Assembly: GCF_028583425.1 (NCBI RefSeq)
Contig: NC_072791.1
Location: 12,357,868-12,421,867 of the forward strand
DNA from: Eublepharis macularius
Lineage: Eukaryota; Chordata; Lepidosauria; Squamata; Eublepharidae
Length of the DNA: 64,000 nucleotides
Reading direction: 5' to 3'
The position numbers and the translations under genes are program-made. This document shows positions 10,640 to 49,200 of the stretch, one piece after another. Under the pieces are notes generated by a model, which did no database searches, was not told the origin of the DNA, and saw only the letters and a list, made by a program, of their open reading frames with translations. Within the stretch, counting starts at the first letter, position 1. Each line of letters opens with the position of its first letter.

Positions 10640-11220
10640 TGAGGTAAGCACCGTGTTATTCAACGGGGCTTACTCCCAGGACGGCGCTCCCTCCGCATCT
10701 TACGTGTTGAACGTGTGGAGAAAAGCCAGGCAGGTGACAGACTCCAGAGCGCAGCCCGCCCGCCCCGGAGGAAGCCATTTTCCCAAACTGGCCTCCTCAG
10801 CCAAGCCCCTCTCGGGCTCCACAAGGGGGAGCGGGATTCCCGGGCAGGCCGGCGGGGAAGGCGGCCTTCTGCCTCGGCGGGGTGAGTGAGGGGTAGCGCG
10901 GGCGGCTGTCCCCGCTGGGCGAGGGTCTTTCCCCTCACAGCGCGAGAGCGGCGGTAGAAAATGGCGGCGGCTCTGAGGAGAAGGGAGGGGAGGGGAGCCA
11001 GCGGGGTCGCCTCCTTGTGGGCCTCGAGGCGCGCCTGAAGGCCGCCCCGGCTGCTTCTCCTCGGCTATTCCGCTCCCCCCTTTCCCGGCTTCTTGGCCCG
11101 CCACCCCTTCCCCAGTCGGCCGCCACACAAAGGGACTGGCTGGGGCGGAGGGAAGCGCCGGCCGGTTTTCCCTCGAGCTCAGCCCTCCCTGCCTTGGTCG
11201 GCGTGCCTTGGCTGGCGTCT
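10640..11220 (+). promoter_or_regulatory. PCNX4: CpG island, probable PCNX4 promoter and 5' exon
   Basis: GC content and CpG density rise sharply here compared with the AT-rich surroundings, with runs such as cccgcccgccccgg and gaaaatggcggcggc. No TATA box is evident, as is usual for a housekeeping CpG promoter. A strong 5' splice donor, ggcggg|gtgagtgag at 10881/10882, could end a non-coding first exon joined to the acceptor at 17834. The assignment to PCNX4 is inferred from position and strand. The open frames across the island on both strands come from the high GC content and are not supported as genes. A hAT-type short element abuts the 3' edge. Confidence 0.65.
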
Positions 11221-11226
11221 CCCATG

Positions 11227-11442
11227 GGGTTGCCATCCTCCAGGTGGTGGATGGAGATCTCCCGGAATTACAGCTGCTCTCCAGGCCGCAGAGGTCAGTT
11301 CCCCTGGAGAAAACGGCTGCTTTGGAGGGTAGATCCTAAGGCATTCTACCTTGCTGAGGTTCTTCCCCTCCCCAAACCCTGCTTTCTCCAGGCTCCCACC
11401 CCCAAATCTCCAGGAATTTCCCAACTGGGAACTAGCAACCCT
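11227..11442 (+). mobile_element. hAT-type short element (TAGGGTTGC family) at CpG island edge
   Basis: ggttgccatcctccaggtgg, gaattacagctgctctccagg, ctttggagggtagatcc and caggaatttcccaactggga...gcaacccta span the whole family unit. No clear 8-bp duplication remains. Confidence 0.75.
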
Positions 11443-11697
11443 AGATAGAAACCATAACGGGATGGGTGGCGGGGGTATAGTTAAGATATATTGCGCAGGG
11501 CTCGGGATTCGCAACTCACTTGCACTCTGTGAACGCTCAGAGAGGTTAAACTCAAAGCTGCCTGCTTGTCTGGGTGGGTAGACCAGAGATTGCAAATCAA
11601 GTCTAGCTTTCTGGTTTGCAGTCTGTTAGGTTAGCAGACCAAAGGACCCTCTCTCACCCTTTGATATCTGGCTAGTTGTATTGGGGAGGAATGAGAG

Positions 11698-11775
11698 ATG
11701 TACATGTGTGCATATGTATATACGTGTCTTCATTTGTGTGTGTATACGCACACATACATACACACACACAAATAC
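11698..11775. repeat. Microsatellite, (TG/TA)n and (CA)n
   Basis: gtacatgtgtgcatatgtatatacgtg... then gtgtgtgtatacgcacacatacatacacacacaca. The alternating purine-pyrimidine run is partly self-complementary. Confidence 0.8.
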
Positions 11776-11849
11776 AGATGACACAGAGACTGTATTGTTT
11801 ATTTCTGTAGTTGCCAACTGATTCTCTCTCACTGTCTATCTGTATATAT

Positions 11850-12080
11850 CCTCGGGATTTGAGTCCAGTGGCACTTTAGAGACCAGCAAGATTTTCAGGG
11901 CATAAATTTTCGAGAGTCAGAGCTCCCTTCTTCAGATACTTTCCATGTACATATATCTGATTAAGGGAGTTTTGACTCTCAAAAGCTTATACCCTGAAAT
12001 CTCATTGGTCTATGTCACTGGATTCAAATCATGCTGTTCTGCTGTAGACCAACACAGCTTCCCACCTGAAACTACATATA
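11850..12080. repeat. Penelope-like repeat pair with hammerhead-like core
   Basis: The minus copy 11857-11940 reads in reverse ctgaagaagggagctctgac-tctcgaaaattt, keeping CTGANGA, a stem of 5 bp and GAAA. The plus copy 11958-12075 has the tail ctgctgtagaccaacacagc. Tails point outward and cores meet in the centre. Confidence 0.65.
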
Positions 12081-12284
12081 TTTTCTCTCGCTCACTCTCT
12101 CTTTCATGTGAGTGTAGCGTAGACAGCAATTCTACTGTTTATTTTTGAAGTCACCAAGTTATTCGTAATCATTATGTCAATCTGTATCTATGCAGTGTGT
12201 GTGGGTTTTTTTGGTTTTGTTTGTTTCTGCAGTTGCCAAGTGATTAGAGGCAAACAGAAGTGGTTATTCTTGTCCTGTCCTTTT

Positions 12285-12310
12285 AAAAAAAAATATATAT
12301 ATATATATGT
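12285..12310. repeat. A/AT simple repeat
   Basis: aaaaaaaaatatatatatatatat, simple sequence only. Confidence 0.8.
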
Positions 12311-12489
12311 TATTTTAGGCTGTAGAGACGTTAAAAGGTGATTCAGAGCAGACTCAGACTCTTGTAAGTTGTCGTGTCTCTAACGTTTAATCAGGTACAT
12401 CATTGGCTGCTCCTACCCAGCTGTACTCTGTTTGGCACCATCTGTGTGTATGCAGTATGTGTTGCATGGATTCCACCCAGGTCTCTGGG

Positions 12490-12645
12490 GACAGACAAAA
12501 AAAGTACCTCTTCATGCAAAGAGTAATTTACTTTTGGAATATGCTGCCACAGGATGTAGTGACAGCTGCTAGTTTACTTGGCATCAAAAGGGAATTAGGG
12601 CCATTCATGGAGGATAATTATCATGGCCATAGAAGGACTTAGATG
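12490..12645 (+). mobile_element. CR1 LINE 3' fragment
   Basis: In frame it reads CR1-like (YLFMQRVIYFWNMLPQDVVT), with ttcatggaggataattatcatggcc. The end is truncated. Confidence 0.65.
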
Positions 12646-13724
12646 GAACCGCCATGTTCAAAGGTAATAATTCCAGTGCCAGGCAAGGCAATGAATTGGG
12701 AGATGCTTTGGGATTTCATGCTGTGCTTGTAAATTGCTGTTCAGAGCACAAAGAGCAAGTCAAGTTGTCTTTCTTTTTACTTTGTAACCTTAGAGCTAGT
12801 AACCTTGTTCATATGTTACAGTGGAACACGTTCAACTTCCATGTACTTTTGTACGTCTGTTTGTAAGAAAAATCCAGTGCACGTTCCCTTTACAAATGAA
12901 ACTGGAGACCCATACCAGGATAAATATTGGGTTTGAATCCCATGTTCAGCTGTATATGCATTGATTGTAACGTGAGAATTAATAAAGAAAAATCAAGTAT
13001 ACACTGTACACAGATTGTACGTGTGTTCACTGTAACTTGTAAACATGGTTGGTGTCGTGTAGTGTATAAAGGGTTAGATTTGGCCTCAGGAGGGTCTGTC
13101 TTAAGCTAATAGAAGGAAAAGTGGAATATAATAAACATAATATATAAAAGTTGATTGGGAATCACTGAGCCTGAATATTGATCCCGCTGGTCAATATGTT
13201 CTCTGTGTTTGAAGCAAAAAAGCTGTTTCTTTAGACCACTATCTGAAATGATGAGAAAACTTTGCATTTATCACTGTATAGCTCACCTCCTCTCCATTCT
13301 GCCTGACAAACAGTTCTGTTTTACATTACACTTTGCACACACCTGTTCTGATGGAAGTTGGTCCAGTAGAAATATCTTAATTTCTTTCTCTTTTCTGGGA
13401 CTAATGTGTCTGTACCAGACTAGTTATATTGGCAAATATACTCATATAAAGCCCAGTGAAGAGGCACGGCAATGGTGGATGCACGTTTGCCATAACTTAA
13501 TATACATTTAGTTACCTCTCATACTTGTTGTAATTCTCACAAAGTTGTGCTGCTGATCAGGATGAGAGCTGTGTTCTCTGCCTATTTGTTGCCTTATATT
13601 GCAAAGATGCTGTGTTCATACACTCCAGTTGCCTTGTTTCTTTCTTTCCGCATTGAGTGGATGGGATGTACTTTGCCTGAGACGGCTACAGACTGAGCTC
13701 TCCCCACCTATGTGAACAGGCCAT

Positions 13725-13890
13725 TTGATGCATGGAAAGAGGGAACATTTGTACCCTGTGTTCTCCATGGTGGCTCCCACCTTGCAGAATGACCCACCTG
13801 AGGAGGTCAGGAAGGTTCCCACACTTTTGTCATTCTGCAGAATGTGCAGAACAGAAATGTTCAGGAGGGCTTTTTTAATAAAGGGGTTAG
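13725..13890 (+). mobile_element. L2-like LINE C-terminal fragment
   Basis: Translates as VAPTLQNDPPEEVRKVPTLL...FRRAFL, the conserved end of L2/CR1-clade reverse transcriptase ORFs (consensus type APTLWNxLPEEVRxAPTLLxF). Confidence 0.55.
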
Positions 13891-14031
13891 AACAGTAGTG
13901 GAATGGAACAGTTCAGGAGGGCACCCTTACAGCAGAATAGGACTGTCGTCTGCAATTATTATTGAAGGTGTCCGCTTGCTTTTACTGCATTGTCTTCTGT
14001 CTTTGTAATTCCGCTTCTGAATTGTTTATAG

Positions 14032-14585
14032 CAGGCTTCTCCAGTGGGGCATCTGTAGGTCCCATGGCCCCTGCCACTGCTTTCTCTGGTGCTTGCTAAG
14101 CTTTTCCATAAACGGATGGGGCTATTGTAGGGCAGGGCTTGTCATCGCCTGCCCTTATTCAGAGTAAAGGAGGACTGCTAAGCATCCAGGCTTTCCTTAG
14201 CCACGGTGTGTCCCTGTCATGCCTGACTGACTGTTGCTATGTGCTTCTTGTACAAAGCAGAGAAGGAGCTTTGTTCTGACCTTAAGAGTACAAGGATTTG
14301 GGCTGTTCCATAGGTGTTCAGGGATGGATGCCTGCCCCACTCCTTCTCCAGGCTTGCTGGTGACTGGCCTATGCTTCCAGCCAAAGTGCAGCTTCTTGCG
14401 TCCAGTGTGGTTGCCATGCGGTTCTTTTGCAAAGCATAAAGGTGGGAGGTATAGCATTTGGCTCTGCTTCTGCAGCAGCCATTATGGGTTTGGCTCCACA
14501 TTCTGTGGCAATCATTTTGACGCTATGTTCCCCTTCGCAGAATTTCAAAGGTGCTGGCAGACTCAAAAATGGTTGGGGACCCCTG
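14032..14585 (-). mobile_element. hAT-type element with perfect 8-bp TSD
   Basis: gtttatag occurs at 14024-14031 and 14586-14593. The right end ggttggggacccctg is the reverse of the classical caggggtccccaacc hAT terminus. The left end caggcttctccagtgggg is diverged. It is 554 bp with no intact transposase, so non-autonomous. It is the source of several overlapping meaningless open frames. Confidence 0.85.
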
Positions 14586-14599
14586 GTTTATAGCGTGTT

Positions 14600-16140
14600 T
14601 TGTCTTAGGCAGTCTGTTACTCACATTAGTCCCAGTCCTGTGGCATTGTTCACTGGAGGTCATGCTGCATGATCGCATTGAACATGCACATGAAGTAAAA
14701 TCAATGGAGCCCTTCTTAAATAACCATGAATAGAATTGTAACAGGAGTCTGGATTTGTATCTGCTTTTAAGGAGACCGTTCACGTATGTGAAATCTGGTC
14801 CTTGGTTCCTGTAGTCCAGTTGATGTATGTATAGACTGGTAATCTTTGAAGAGCTGGACAGTTAAAACTTTCCCAGGCTTGCTGTCTGTGATCCTTTTAT
14901 CTGTGTATGCCAGAGATTTCCCCCCCACTTGACAGGTATAAATGATATTCAAGTGCTCCCTTTCCTCTTAACCAACTAGGCAAATCTGAGGATCTCTGCT
15001 TACAAGTGAACAAGAATTGTAGCCTGGAAAACTAGGATGGGTGGTGGTGGGTAGTACAGAGATTCTCCAAGGCAGTCAGTTCATGAGGTTATTCTTTTCT
15101 GTTATTACTGACCATCATAGATTGACTTTGTAGAAGCAGTGGGGTGTGTCCTTCTGCTCTGCCCTGCTCTGCTCTTTCTTAGCTGAGCAGAACTGTAAGA
15201 TGCAGCCTGGAATTCTGATAAAGTGACAGTTGGTGGTATGTAGCCCAGATTCAGAATGTCTTATGTCTGACAGACCTGTGGCTTTTGTTCTTCTAGCCAA
15301 AGAATCAAAAGAGTTTTTTGGTACTTTAAGAACTTATTGTAGCATTGGTTGGGGAGGGGTGCATCATGGTCCACAGAGTATTTTTACAAATTTTCCTCTG
15401 GCTCACAAAAGTTCGTGCTATAATAAATGTATGAGGTGCCTCAATTCTCTCTTATTGTGCCAGATCGGTACTAGTTCTTAAAATGTAATCTATTGTTGGC
15501 CACAAAATATGCGACATTATTATTGAATCTCCACCCCAGGTTACAAAGCAACTTTATTTGTATACTATATTTATAATAGATGCATATAATTCACAGATCT
15601 CAGGCATATTTTTAGTGAGGCTGTTGTGCCTGGTGGACATCTTCCAACTCCTTAATTGATTGGTTCCTATTTGCAGTGTACTGCTTTTTTAAGGGCTCAG
15701 GGGTAAAAGACTTGGGGATGGGTATCTTCAGAGTAGGGAGACTAGTATAAAGCAGCTCTCTTCTGCTGTCTTTCAGAGGCAATTGCAAGTAGGGAGAAGG
15801 GGCTGCCTGTAGTCCTGAATGCCTCCCATTTGCCCCCAGAAGTTCTGAATGCCCCCCCCCCTTCCCAAGTTTTGTAGATCACTTCCTGAGAGGCTGTATG
15901 TCCTAGGTTAAAAATCACTGCTGTAGACCATAAAGCAGTTTTTTAACAGTATGTAATGGATACTGGGTATGAAGGCATTTAGAAACATTATATAAGAGCA
16001 AGAGCAACAAAGTTTGGAAGGTCTCTTTTTTTGTTATACTTATGATGGCAATTAAAAATGGGGCAGAGCACACTTATCAGATGGGAAAAAATAGCTGGAG
16101 TTTAAGGACTATCTACATTAACACTGCTTGTTTTGTGTCC
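14600..16140. other. PCNX4 5' intron, nothing recognised
   Basis: No exon, RNA gene or clear repeat found on either strand. 15850-15860 is a short C run. Confidence 0.4.
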
Positions 16141-16144
16141 ACAG

Positions 16145-16177
16145 ATACTGGAAGAACAAGCAAATGATGTATTGCAG
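16145..16177 (+). other. Possible alternative non-coding 5' exon of PCNX4
   Basis: The short segment between tttgtgtccacag and gtgacctgg looks like a small exon with acceptor and donor, 1.66 kb upstream of the first coding exon. There is no transcript evidence, and such pairs occur by chance. The call is weak. Confidence 0.15.
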
Positions 16178-16420
16178 GTGACCTGGAGAAAATGAAAGGC
16201 GTGAGACTCGAATGAGGAGATAGCTGCCCCACGGCATGAAACAATGGTGTCTTGACTTATGTTTGTGCCGGTTCAGGTTGCTTTGCCTTTACCAGGAGTT
16301 TCAGAAGTATTTCATGGCTTGTCGGTAATATCAGGTGTGCAGTTTTAAATACACACAAGGTGGTTTTGTAAGGAGAATACGGAACTGTTCACCTGGGCTG
16401 ACTGATAACATAAAAGAGTC

Positions 16421-17092
16421 AACAGGATTTTAGTCCAGTGGCACCTTAGAGACCAACAAGATTTTCAGAGTGTAAGCTTTCGTGAGTCAGAGCTCACTTC
16501 TTCAGACAGGCTGTCACTTGTGTCTGAAGAAGGGAGCTCTGACTCTTGAAAATTTGTGTTGTATTATGTGCCGTCAAGTTTCCTCCAACCTATGGCAACC
16601 CTGTGAATGAAAGACCTCCAAAATGTCCTATCATTAACAGACTTGCTCAGATCCTGCAAACTGGAGGATGTGGCTTCTTTTACTGAGTCAAGCCATCTCA
16701 TGTTAGGTCTTCCTCTTTTCCTACTGCCTTCCACTTTTCCTAGCATTATTAACTTTTCCAGAGAATCTTGTCTTCTCATGATGTGACCAAAGTACGATAG
16801 CTTTAGTTTTTGTCATTTTAACTTCTAGGGAGAATTCAGGCTTGATTTGATCTAGTACCTTATTTGTCTTTTTGGCTGTCCCCGGTATCTGCAAAACTCC
16901 TTCAGCACCCCATTTCAAATGAATCAATTTCCTTCCTGTCATCTTTCTTCACTGTCCAACTCTTATGTCCATACATAGTAATGGGGAACCTCCTCAAAAG
17001 CTTACACTCTGAAAATCTTTTTGGTCTCTAAGGTGCCACTGGACTAAAATTCTGCTGTTCTACTGCAGACCAACACAGCTACCCAACTAACT
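16421..17092. repeat. Penelope-like repeat pair with 11-bp TSD, split by a LINE
   Basis: ataaaagagtc at 16410-16420 and 17093-17103 is the target duplication. The minus copy 16430-16505 and plus copy 16517-16553 meet head to head. The plus copy is interrupted at about 16555-16990 and resumes aaaagcttacactctgaaaatc...gcagaccaacacagctaccc. Both copies retain ctgaagaag followed by a 5-bp stem. Confidence 0.75.
16556..16990 (-). mobile_element. BovB/RTE-like LINE 3' fragment nested in the repeat above
   Basis: The minus-strand frame encodes RKRGRPNMRWLDSVKEATSS and DRTFWRSFIHRVAIGWRKLD, matching the C-terminal end of BovB/RTE reverse transcriptases (GRxRMRWLDxI...DRExWRAxVHGV). It is 5'-truncated. 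Confidence 0.7.
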
Positions 17093-17786
17093 ATAAAAGA
17101 GTCGGCAGACTTAAACGGTAGGGCAGAAGATGCTAAGGCCTTCTGAGCCCAAAACGATTGCTGTATGGAACATGGCACCAAAGTTAATTGTAAAACTCCC
17201 CTTGAGTGTTCAACACCTGGTAGCTTTGGAATTCTAAGGAGGTGAGGCTCTGCCTCTTCAGTTGATATGGCAACTTGTTAAAACCATGCTGGGGGTCTTT
17301 AAGGGATGGACGGAGTGGGGTAAGCAGCAGCACTGTAGATTAGCAGTTTTGTTTATTGAAAACATTTCTGCACAGACTTGTCTTTTCATACTCAAAGCAA
17401 GATAGCCGTGTACAAATTCTCCCAAAGCCACTGAAATGATCCTGCAGAATATCAAGAATCCAGCAATCCATGCTTTCCCTCACCACATAATATCATGTAG
17501 GGTCAAACACAGCTGAGGTCATCTGCAGGGAGGAGTCTTCTGTTGTAAAAACCTATTAGCTTTAGATAAGTTGCCCCTCCCAAAAAAGTGGGTTTTTTTC
17601 CGTATTAAGAGTTTCTTTTCCAGTGTTGACAACTACCTGCAGTTAGATGTCCCTCATGGAATGCAAAACAGTCATCTGGTGCTGTATAGTTGCAGTCTCA
17701 GCAAAAGTCACTGTTTCTGGTGGCAAACTACAAAGAGCCAGTGTCTGAAATCCGTTTAGTTCATGGCTCTCACTGGGCCCATCTAG

Positions 17787-44826
<27,040 letters not shown>

Positions 44827-45365
44827 GACTTTGGTTTCTGCAGAACCAAATGCAAAACTGCACTTTCGTACTAAAAACTACTCTCTTTGAAAGAGCAAGG
44901 AAATCTTATTCACAAAGAACCTGGAACAATTCTATTTTTAGGGGGGTGGGGAGAGACATGTCTCGGTCAGTACCAGGAGTATGTATGTTTGATCCCAGGT
45001 TGATCGCAACTGGTGATTTGGAGGACGCTGGGAAGGAATCTTAATGCAGGCAATAAGCTCTTTGTGTACTGTGTGTGAACTTAAATTTGTTTGAAATCAG
45101 TATCCTAACAGGTGACTTGCCCCAAAAGGCAAGTTACGGCGTATTACAGATTGCAAAGCCATAAGAATGAATACCAAAATACTTCTGTGATTAAGGTTAT
45201 TTTTCTGATTTTGATACAATAGACTGAGATGTTACCATTTGTAACGGTATATTTTATTTGCATCAAAGGAGTACTTGAAAACATTGAATAATACATCTCT
45301 ATTTACCCCACAAAATAAGAGGTTTGAGTCTTGCAAATATTAAAAAAAATTCTCTTGGTTTTTAA
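44827..45365 (+). other. PCNX4: PCNX4 3' UTR (extent estimated)
   Basis: This non-coding sequence follows the PCNX4 stop. No canonical AATAAA was seen on the + strand close by. An ATTAAA variant at 45339-45344 is the best candidate poly(A) signal, so the end is a guess. The 0.65 kb from here to the DHRS7 poly(A) candidate holds nothing I recognise. Confidence 0.4.
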
Positions 45366-45619
45366 AAAAAAGGGGATTAACATTTGTGGAAACAGTTCCT
45401 GTAATCCCCCACAGGTCTCAGCAAAGTTGAGGGTGGTTGTCCTACAAGCACACAATCACAAGCAATCTTCCAACAAGTTCTTCCTCTAGGACTGTTTCTT
45501 CTACAAGAATCATTCTAAAAAGAGCATTTCTAGGGAGAGGGACAGAGGTCTTGAAATCTTGTTAGACTTATAACGAGGAATATAATGGCCCTGCTTGTGG
45601 TTGCTTCCTTTTAAAAAAA

Positions 45620-46000
45620 AAATGTATTTGTGCTGATGATTGCCTTCAGCCTACTACTACTCTTTCATGTCACTAATGAGGTTTTTTACACCCACAAAAT
45701 CTCCTTAGTAGGTCTGTCAGTGCTGAAAGGCAGAAGAGAGATCTTGAGTGCATAGTTTCCTTCTCTAGACAGTCAAGACATTGCTAATGATAATGAGCTG
45801 CTGGTAAGATAATACTTCAGAGGTAGAAGATACAATTTGGAAGCTTGTGTGTACCCTAAGGCCTTGCTGTTTGAGAACATGCCTTGGGAGAGGTATAGGT
45901 TTTGAACAGTCCCCACTAAGACAGTCTTTTGGGTAGGAGGTCAGTTTTATGTGAGATTATGGAATATAAAAAATTGTTGATGGCCATCTGTATTACCATA
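45620..46000. other. Intergenic gap between convergent genes
   Basis: No coding or repeat signal recognised between the probable 3' ends of PCNX4 and DHRS7. Confidence 0.4.
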
Positions 46001-46004
46001 TCAA

Positions 46005-46180
46005 AAAGCATCCTATATAGAAATTTATTCAAAGCAATACGTTAAAACAGACATGTTATGTATCAGATTATATAGTAGCCAGAAGTGAAGCTACACATTG
46101 AAAACAAGAAAATCGAAGCGGAGGAAGACGGTTGCTTCTGTCTGTCTGATGTAGATGGGAAGGAGAAGGACTGTGCCTCC
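46005..46180 (-). other. DHRS7: DHRS7 3' UTR with AATAAA signal
   Basis: A canonical AATAAA on the minus strand sits at 46024-46029, about 150 nt after the stop. That gives a short 3' UTR ending about 46000-46015. The exact end is inferred. Confidence 0.6.
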
Positions 46181-46216
46181 TCAGGAAGTCTTCTTGAAGT
46201 AAGCCACATCTGCATC
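46181..46216 (-). CDS. DHRS7: DHRS7 last coding exon (DADVAYFKKTS, stop)
   Basis: Acceptor ttcattgcag, then 11 codons and TGA. The human C-terminus (DADSSYFKIFK...) aligns with it. It joins the previous exon in phase 0. Confidence 0.9.
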   Translation of the reverse strand, partial: DADVAYFKKTS

Positions 46217-49200
46217 CTGCAATGAACCATAAACATAAAATTCTGAGCTTGTTTCGGATGCCATCAAGGTTTGTATCCTAACTTTTGGCCACTGTGTTTG
46301 TCTGGTGAATGCTAGTTGTGCTCTAATAAGGATGTGAGAGCACAGATCAACAGGGAGCATTTTCACAAACGAAATCATTGCTTGTAGGCAAGGCTGCACC
46401 TGCCACACCACGAGAAGTCCCTCTTTATTCAATGCCTGGATTCTACATAGATTAAAAAGATATGCTAGAAATTTGACCTGCCTGTGCTTAGGGGTAAGAA
46501 CACACTCAACTATAAGCCTGTGCACCCTCAAACATGTCCACGTGATTAGTTTCCAGAAAGGCTGTGTATAAGGTCAGCTTGTCATTCATGTTGCATTTTG
46601 GCATCAGGTGCTGCTCTGGTACAACTGCACTGCTATCAGCTGCCCCACCTGTCATATGGTTTGACAGGATCCTCCCACCTGCTGTTGCTCCTGCTTGGAG
46701 GCATCTTCCTGTCACACTGAAATGGTCACAGAGACCACTGGAGTACCCAGAGGACTGTCACTTTTGCAGGCAAAAACGCATGGCATTCGGAAAGGTGGAA
46801 CCAACAGACCCACAGGTCCTTGGTTCCTCATACAGCCTCTGAAAAGGGCATTCCAGGAAAACAGCCTTTCCAGATTTGGTCTCTTGAATATCAAAAAGAT
46901 CTACAGTCAGAACGGGGCAATCCAAACCCCACAGTTGTGCCCAGGGGCTGTCAAAACAAACAAACAAACACAGAGCTGTCTACATGTACTATACTATACT
47001 ATACTATAAATATGTGGTAGTGTCGACACACAGACAAACCCCCCCAATGAGTTCTGCTATGGGGCAGAGGTGGGACGTATTTCTGATGCTATTTTCAACA
47101 GATCCTGATTTTCTCTGAAAATCAGCAACTCACCAGGAAATGAGAGCCATTTTGGTGTAGTGGTTAAGAGCAGCAGGACTCTAATCTGGAGAACCGGGTT
47201 TGATTCCCCGCTCCTCCACTTGAAGCCAGCTGGGTGACCTTGGGTCAGTCACAGCTCTCTCAGAGCTCTTTCAGCCCCACCTACCTTACAGGGTGTTTTG
47301 TTGTGAGGATGATAACAACACACTTTGTAAACTGCTCTGAGTGGGTATTAAGTTGTTCTGAAGGGCAGTATATAAATCGAACTTTATTAATACTTAGTGT
47401 TTATAGGTTGCTTTATCTCAAGTAATGCTCCAGGTTGATTGAGCTATAATAGGGTAAACAGGTGAACATACCACTCCACTCTTGAAATTCTGTATTCGCC
47501 TCTTTCCCATGCGATTCAGCAGCCACCACGCCCAGGTGGGTGCATATTGCCAGAGGTAACAGACTGTTAAATACGGTTGATCGCTGACCCAGGCTTCGTT
47601 CAGGTTGTTGACCAAGCTAACCAGCGTTAGTTGGGCGCAGCGTTCTGTTGACATTTTATGAGTCTGATCTCCAACGGTAGCGTTTACCTGGTGAGAGGGA
47701 GACAAGAAGAGGCTGTGGCTAACCATTTCTGTACTTCTCACTGCAAAATTCTCATAATTATGCACATTTCAAAGATTAACATTCAGCCCAAAGGCATCAT
47801 CGGAATATCCCATTTCATTTGGCAGCAGGCTGCATGCCTTGTAGCAGAAGTGCCTGGGCTGGGCTCCAGAGAGGGATGAGTGTGCAGATCGCCAAAGGCA
47901 GGAGAATAATCCCCCCCCCCCACACACACACACCCAGAGGCCAAGCTGTCATCAAAGGGAGTGAGTGAGGAGGACTTCACTGGAGCAGATGCAAGGGATC
48001 TAGAAGATCCATTTTCACTGGAAAGTACAACTTCTGGTACTCTCCTACTTCTTGAGCCCTGGGGACAAAATCCAAAACATCTTAATGAAACCGGGGTGGG
48101 GGGTGGGGAGACCAGGGAGCTTCGGATCACTCCCGACCAGCTGCTCGTTAGCAAAGCACTGTGCCCATCCCAGGCAGGCAGAAATATCAGCAAGGAAGCT
48201 CATCTTCCAGGCAGAAAAACAGCTCAGCAGCTTGAGGCACAAAACCACTTAACAAAAATCTGACCAGAAGGCAGCATAATTTAGACTTGGCAAGGGGAGG
48301 ATTTGCTAGAGGACTACAGATTAGTCAACAAGGCTGGGATCATCTGTGCAAACAAAGACGGTCTTTGTGAGGCTTGCTGCATTTAAAAAATCCACTCTTG
48401 ACACAGCAACAGGACGATCCTGACAGCCAAATGCTTCCAGATACCCTCCACAAAATATCCCTGCAAAAGGAAACCTAGCCTAGCTTCCTTCCAGACCACA
48501 GAGTTTCCTACTGCTAGGAGGGGTTTTTTTTCCTTTTAATGTGGACAGCTGCCCCTACCTACATTCTGAAGCAACAGAGCCTGGAGAAGGACCACAAGCT
48601 AGGAGATACCGGTGTGTAATTTGGAGGCCACCCTATGCCTACAAAAGCATCCTCTAGGTCTATGGCAATACAGGGAGATCCCGGGGCACAGCATCTAGAC
48701 TGAACGTGCTTCCCTGGAGCCTAGGAGGAAAAGAAGGCTGCCCCCACCAGCAACTACAGGGGTTGTTTGTGCAAGTGGCCGCAACAACCCAAAAAAAGGT
48801 ACTGGTTAGATTCTGCAGCCAATGCTACTGAGCATGCTCGGTTTTAACCACGGAAGACCTTTTGCCCACCAATTGTTACGCAGCCATCATTGCATTTAAA
48901 GGGAATGACAGGGCAGAGGGCAAGAATGGTACAGTCCCTCACACAAACACCATCTCCTGGCTTTTATAAAGGGGTCGATCAAGAGATCGCAAGGCAGCCT
49001 GCGCCACAGAGCAGTGAACAAGCTTTGCAGTTCACTAGAACTCTTCTTCAAACTAACTTTTCAGTTAAAAAAAAATAGGGAAGAAGGGCAGGGAAGAAAT
49101 CAGCGCTTTCAAGGCATGGGGGCAAAGCTCAAGCCTGCTGTTGTACTCTAAAAATGCTTCGACTGGGAAAAGATTAATAATAATAATATTCAATTTATAT

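Noticed and set aside
10653-11448. Long Pro/Arg/Gly-rich ORFs on both strands around 10.7-11.4 kb
   Set aside because: Open only because of CpG-island GC content; no domain and no splice context.
46564-46842. Plus-strand ORFs in the last DHRS7 intron
   Set aside because: No recognisable domain; overlapping open frames on both strands indicate chance.
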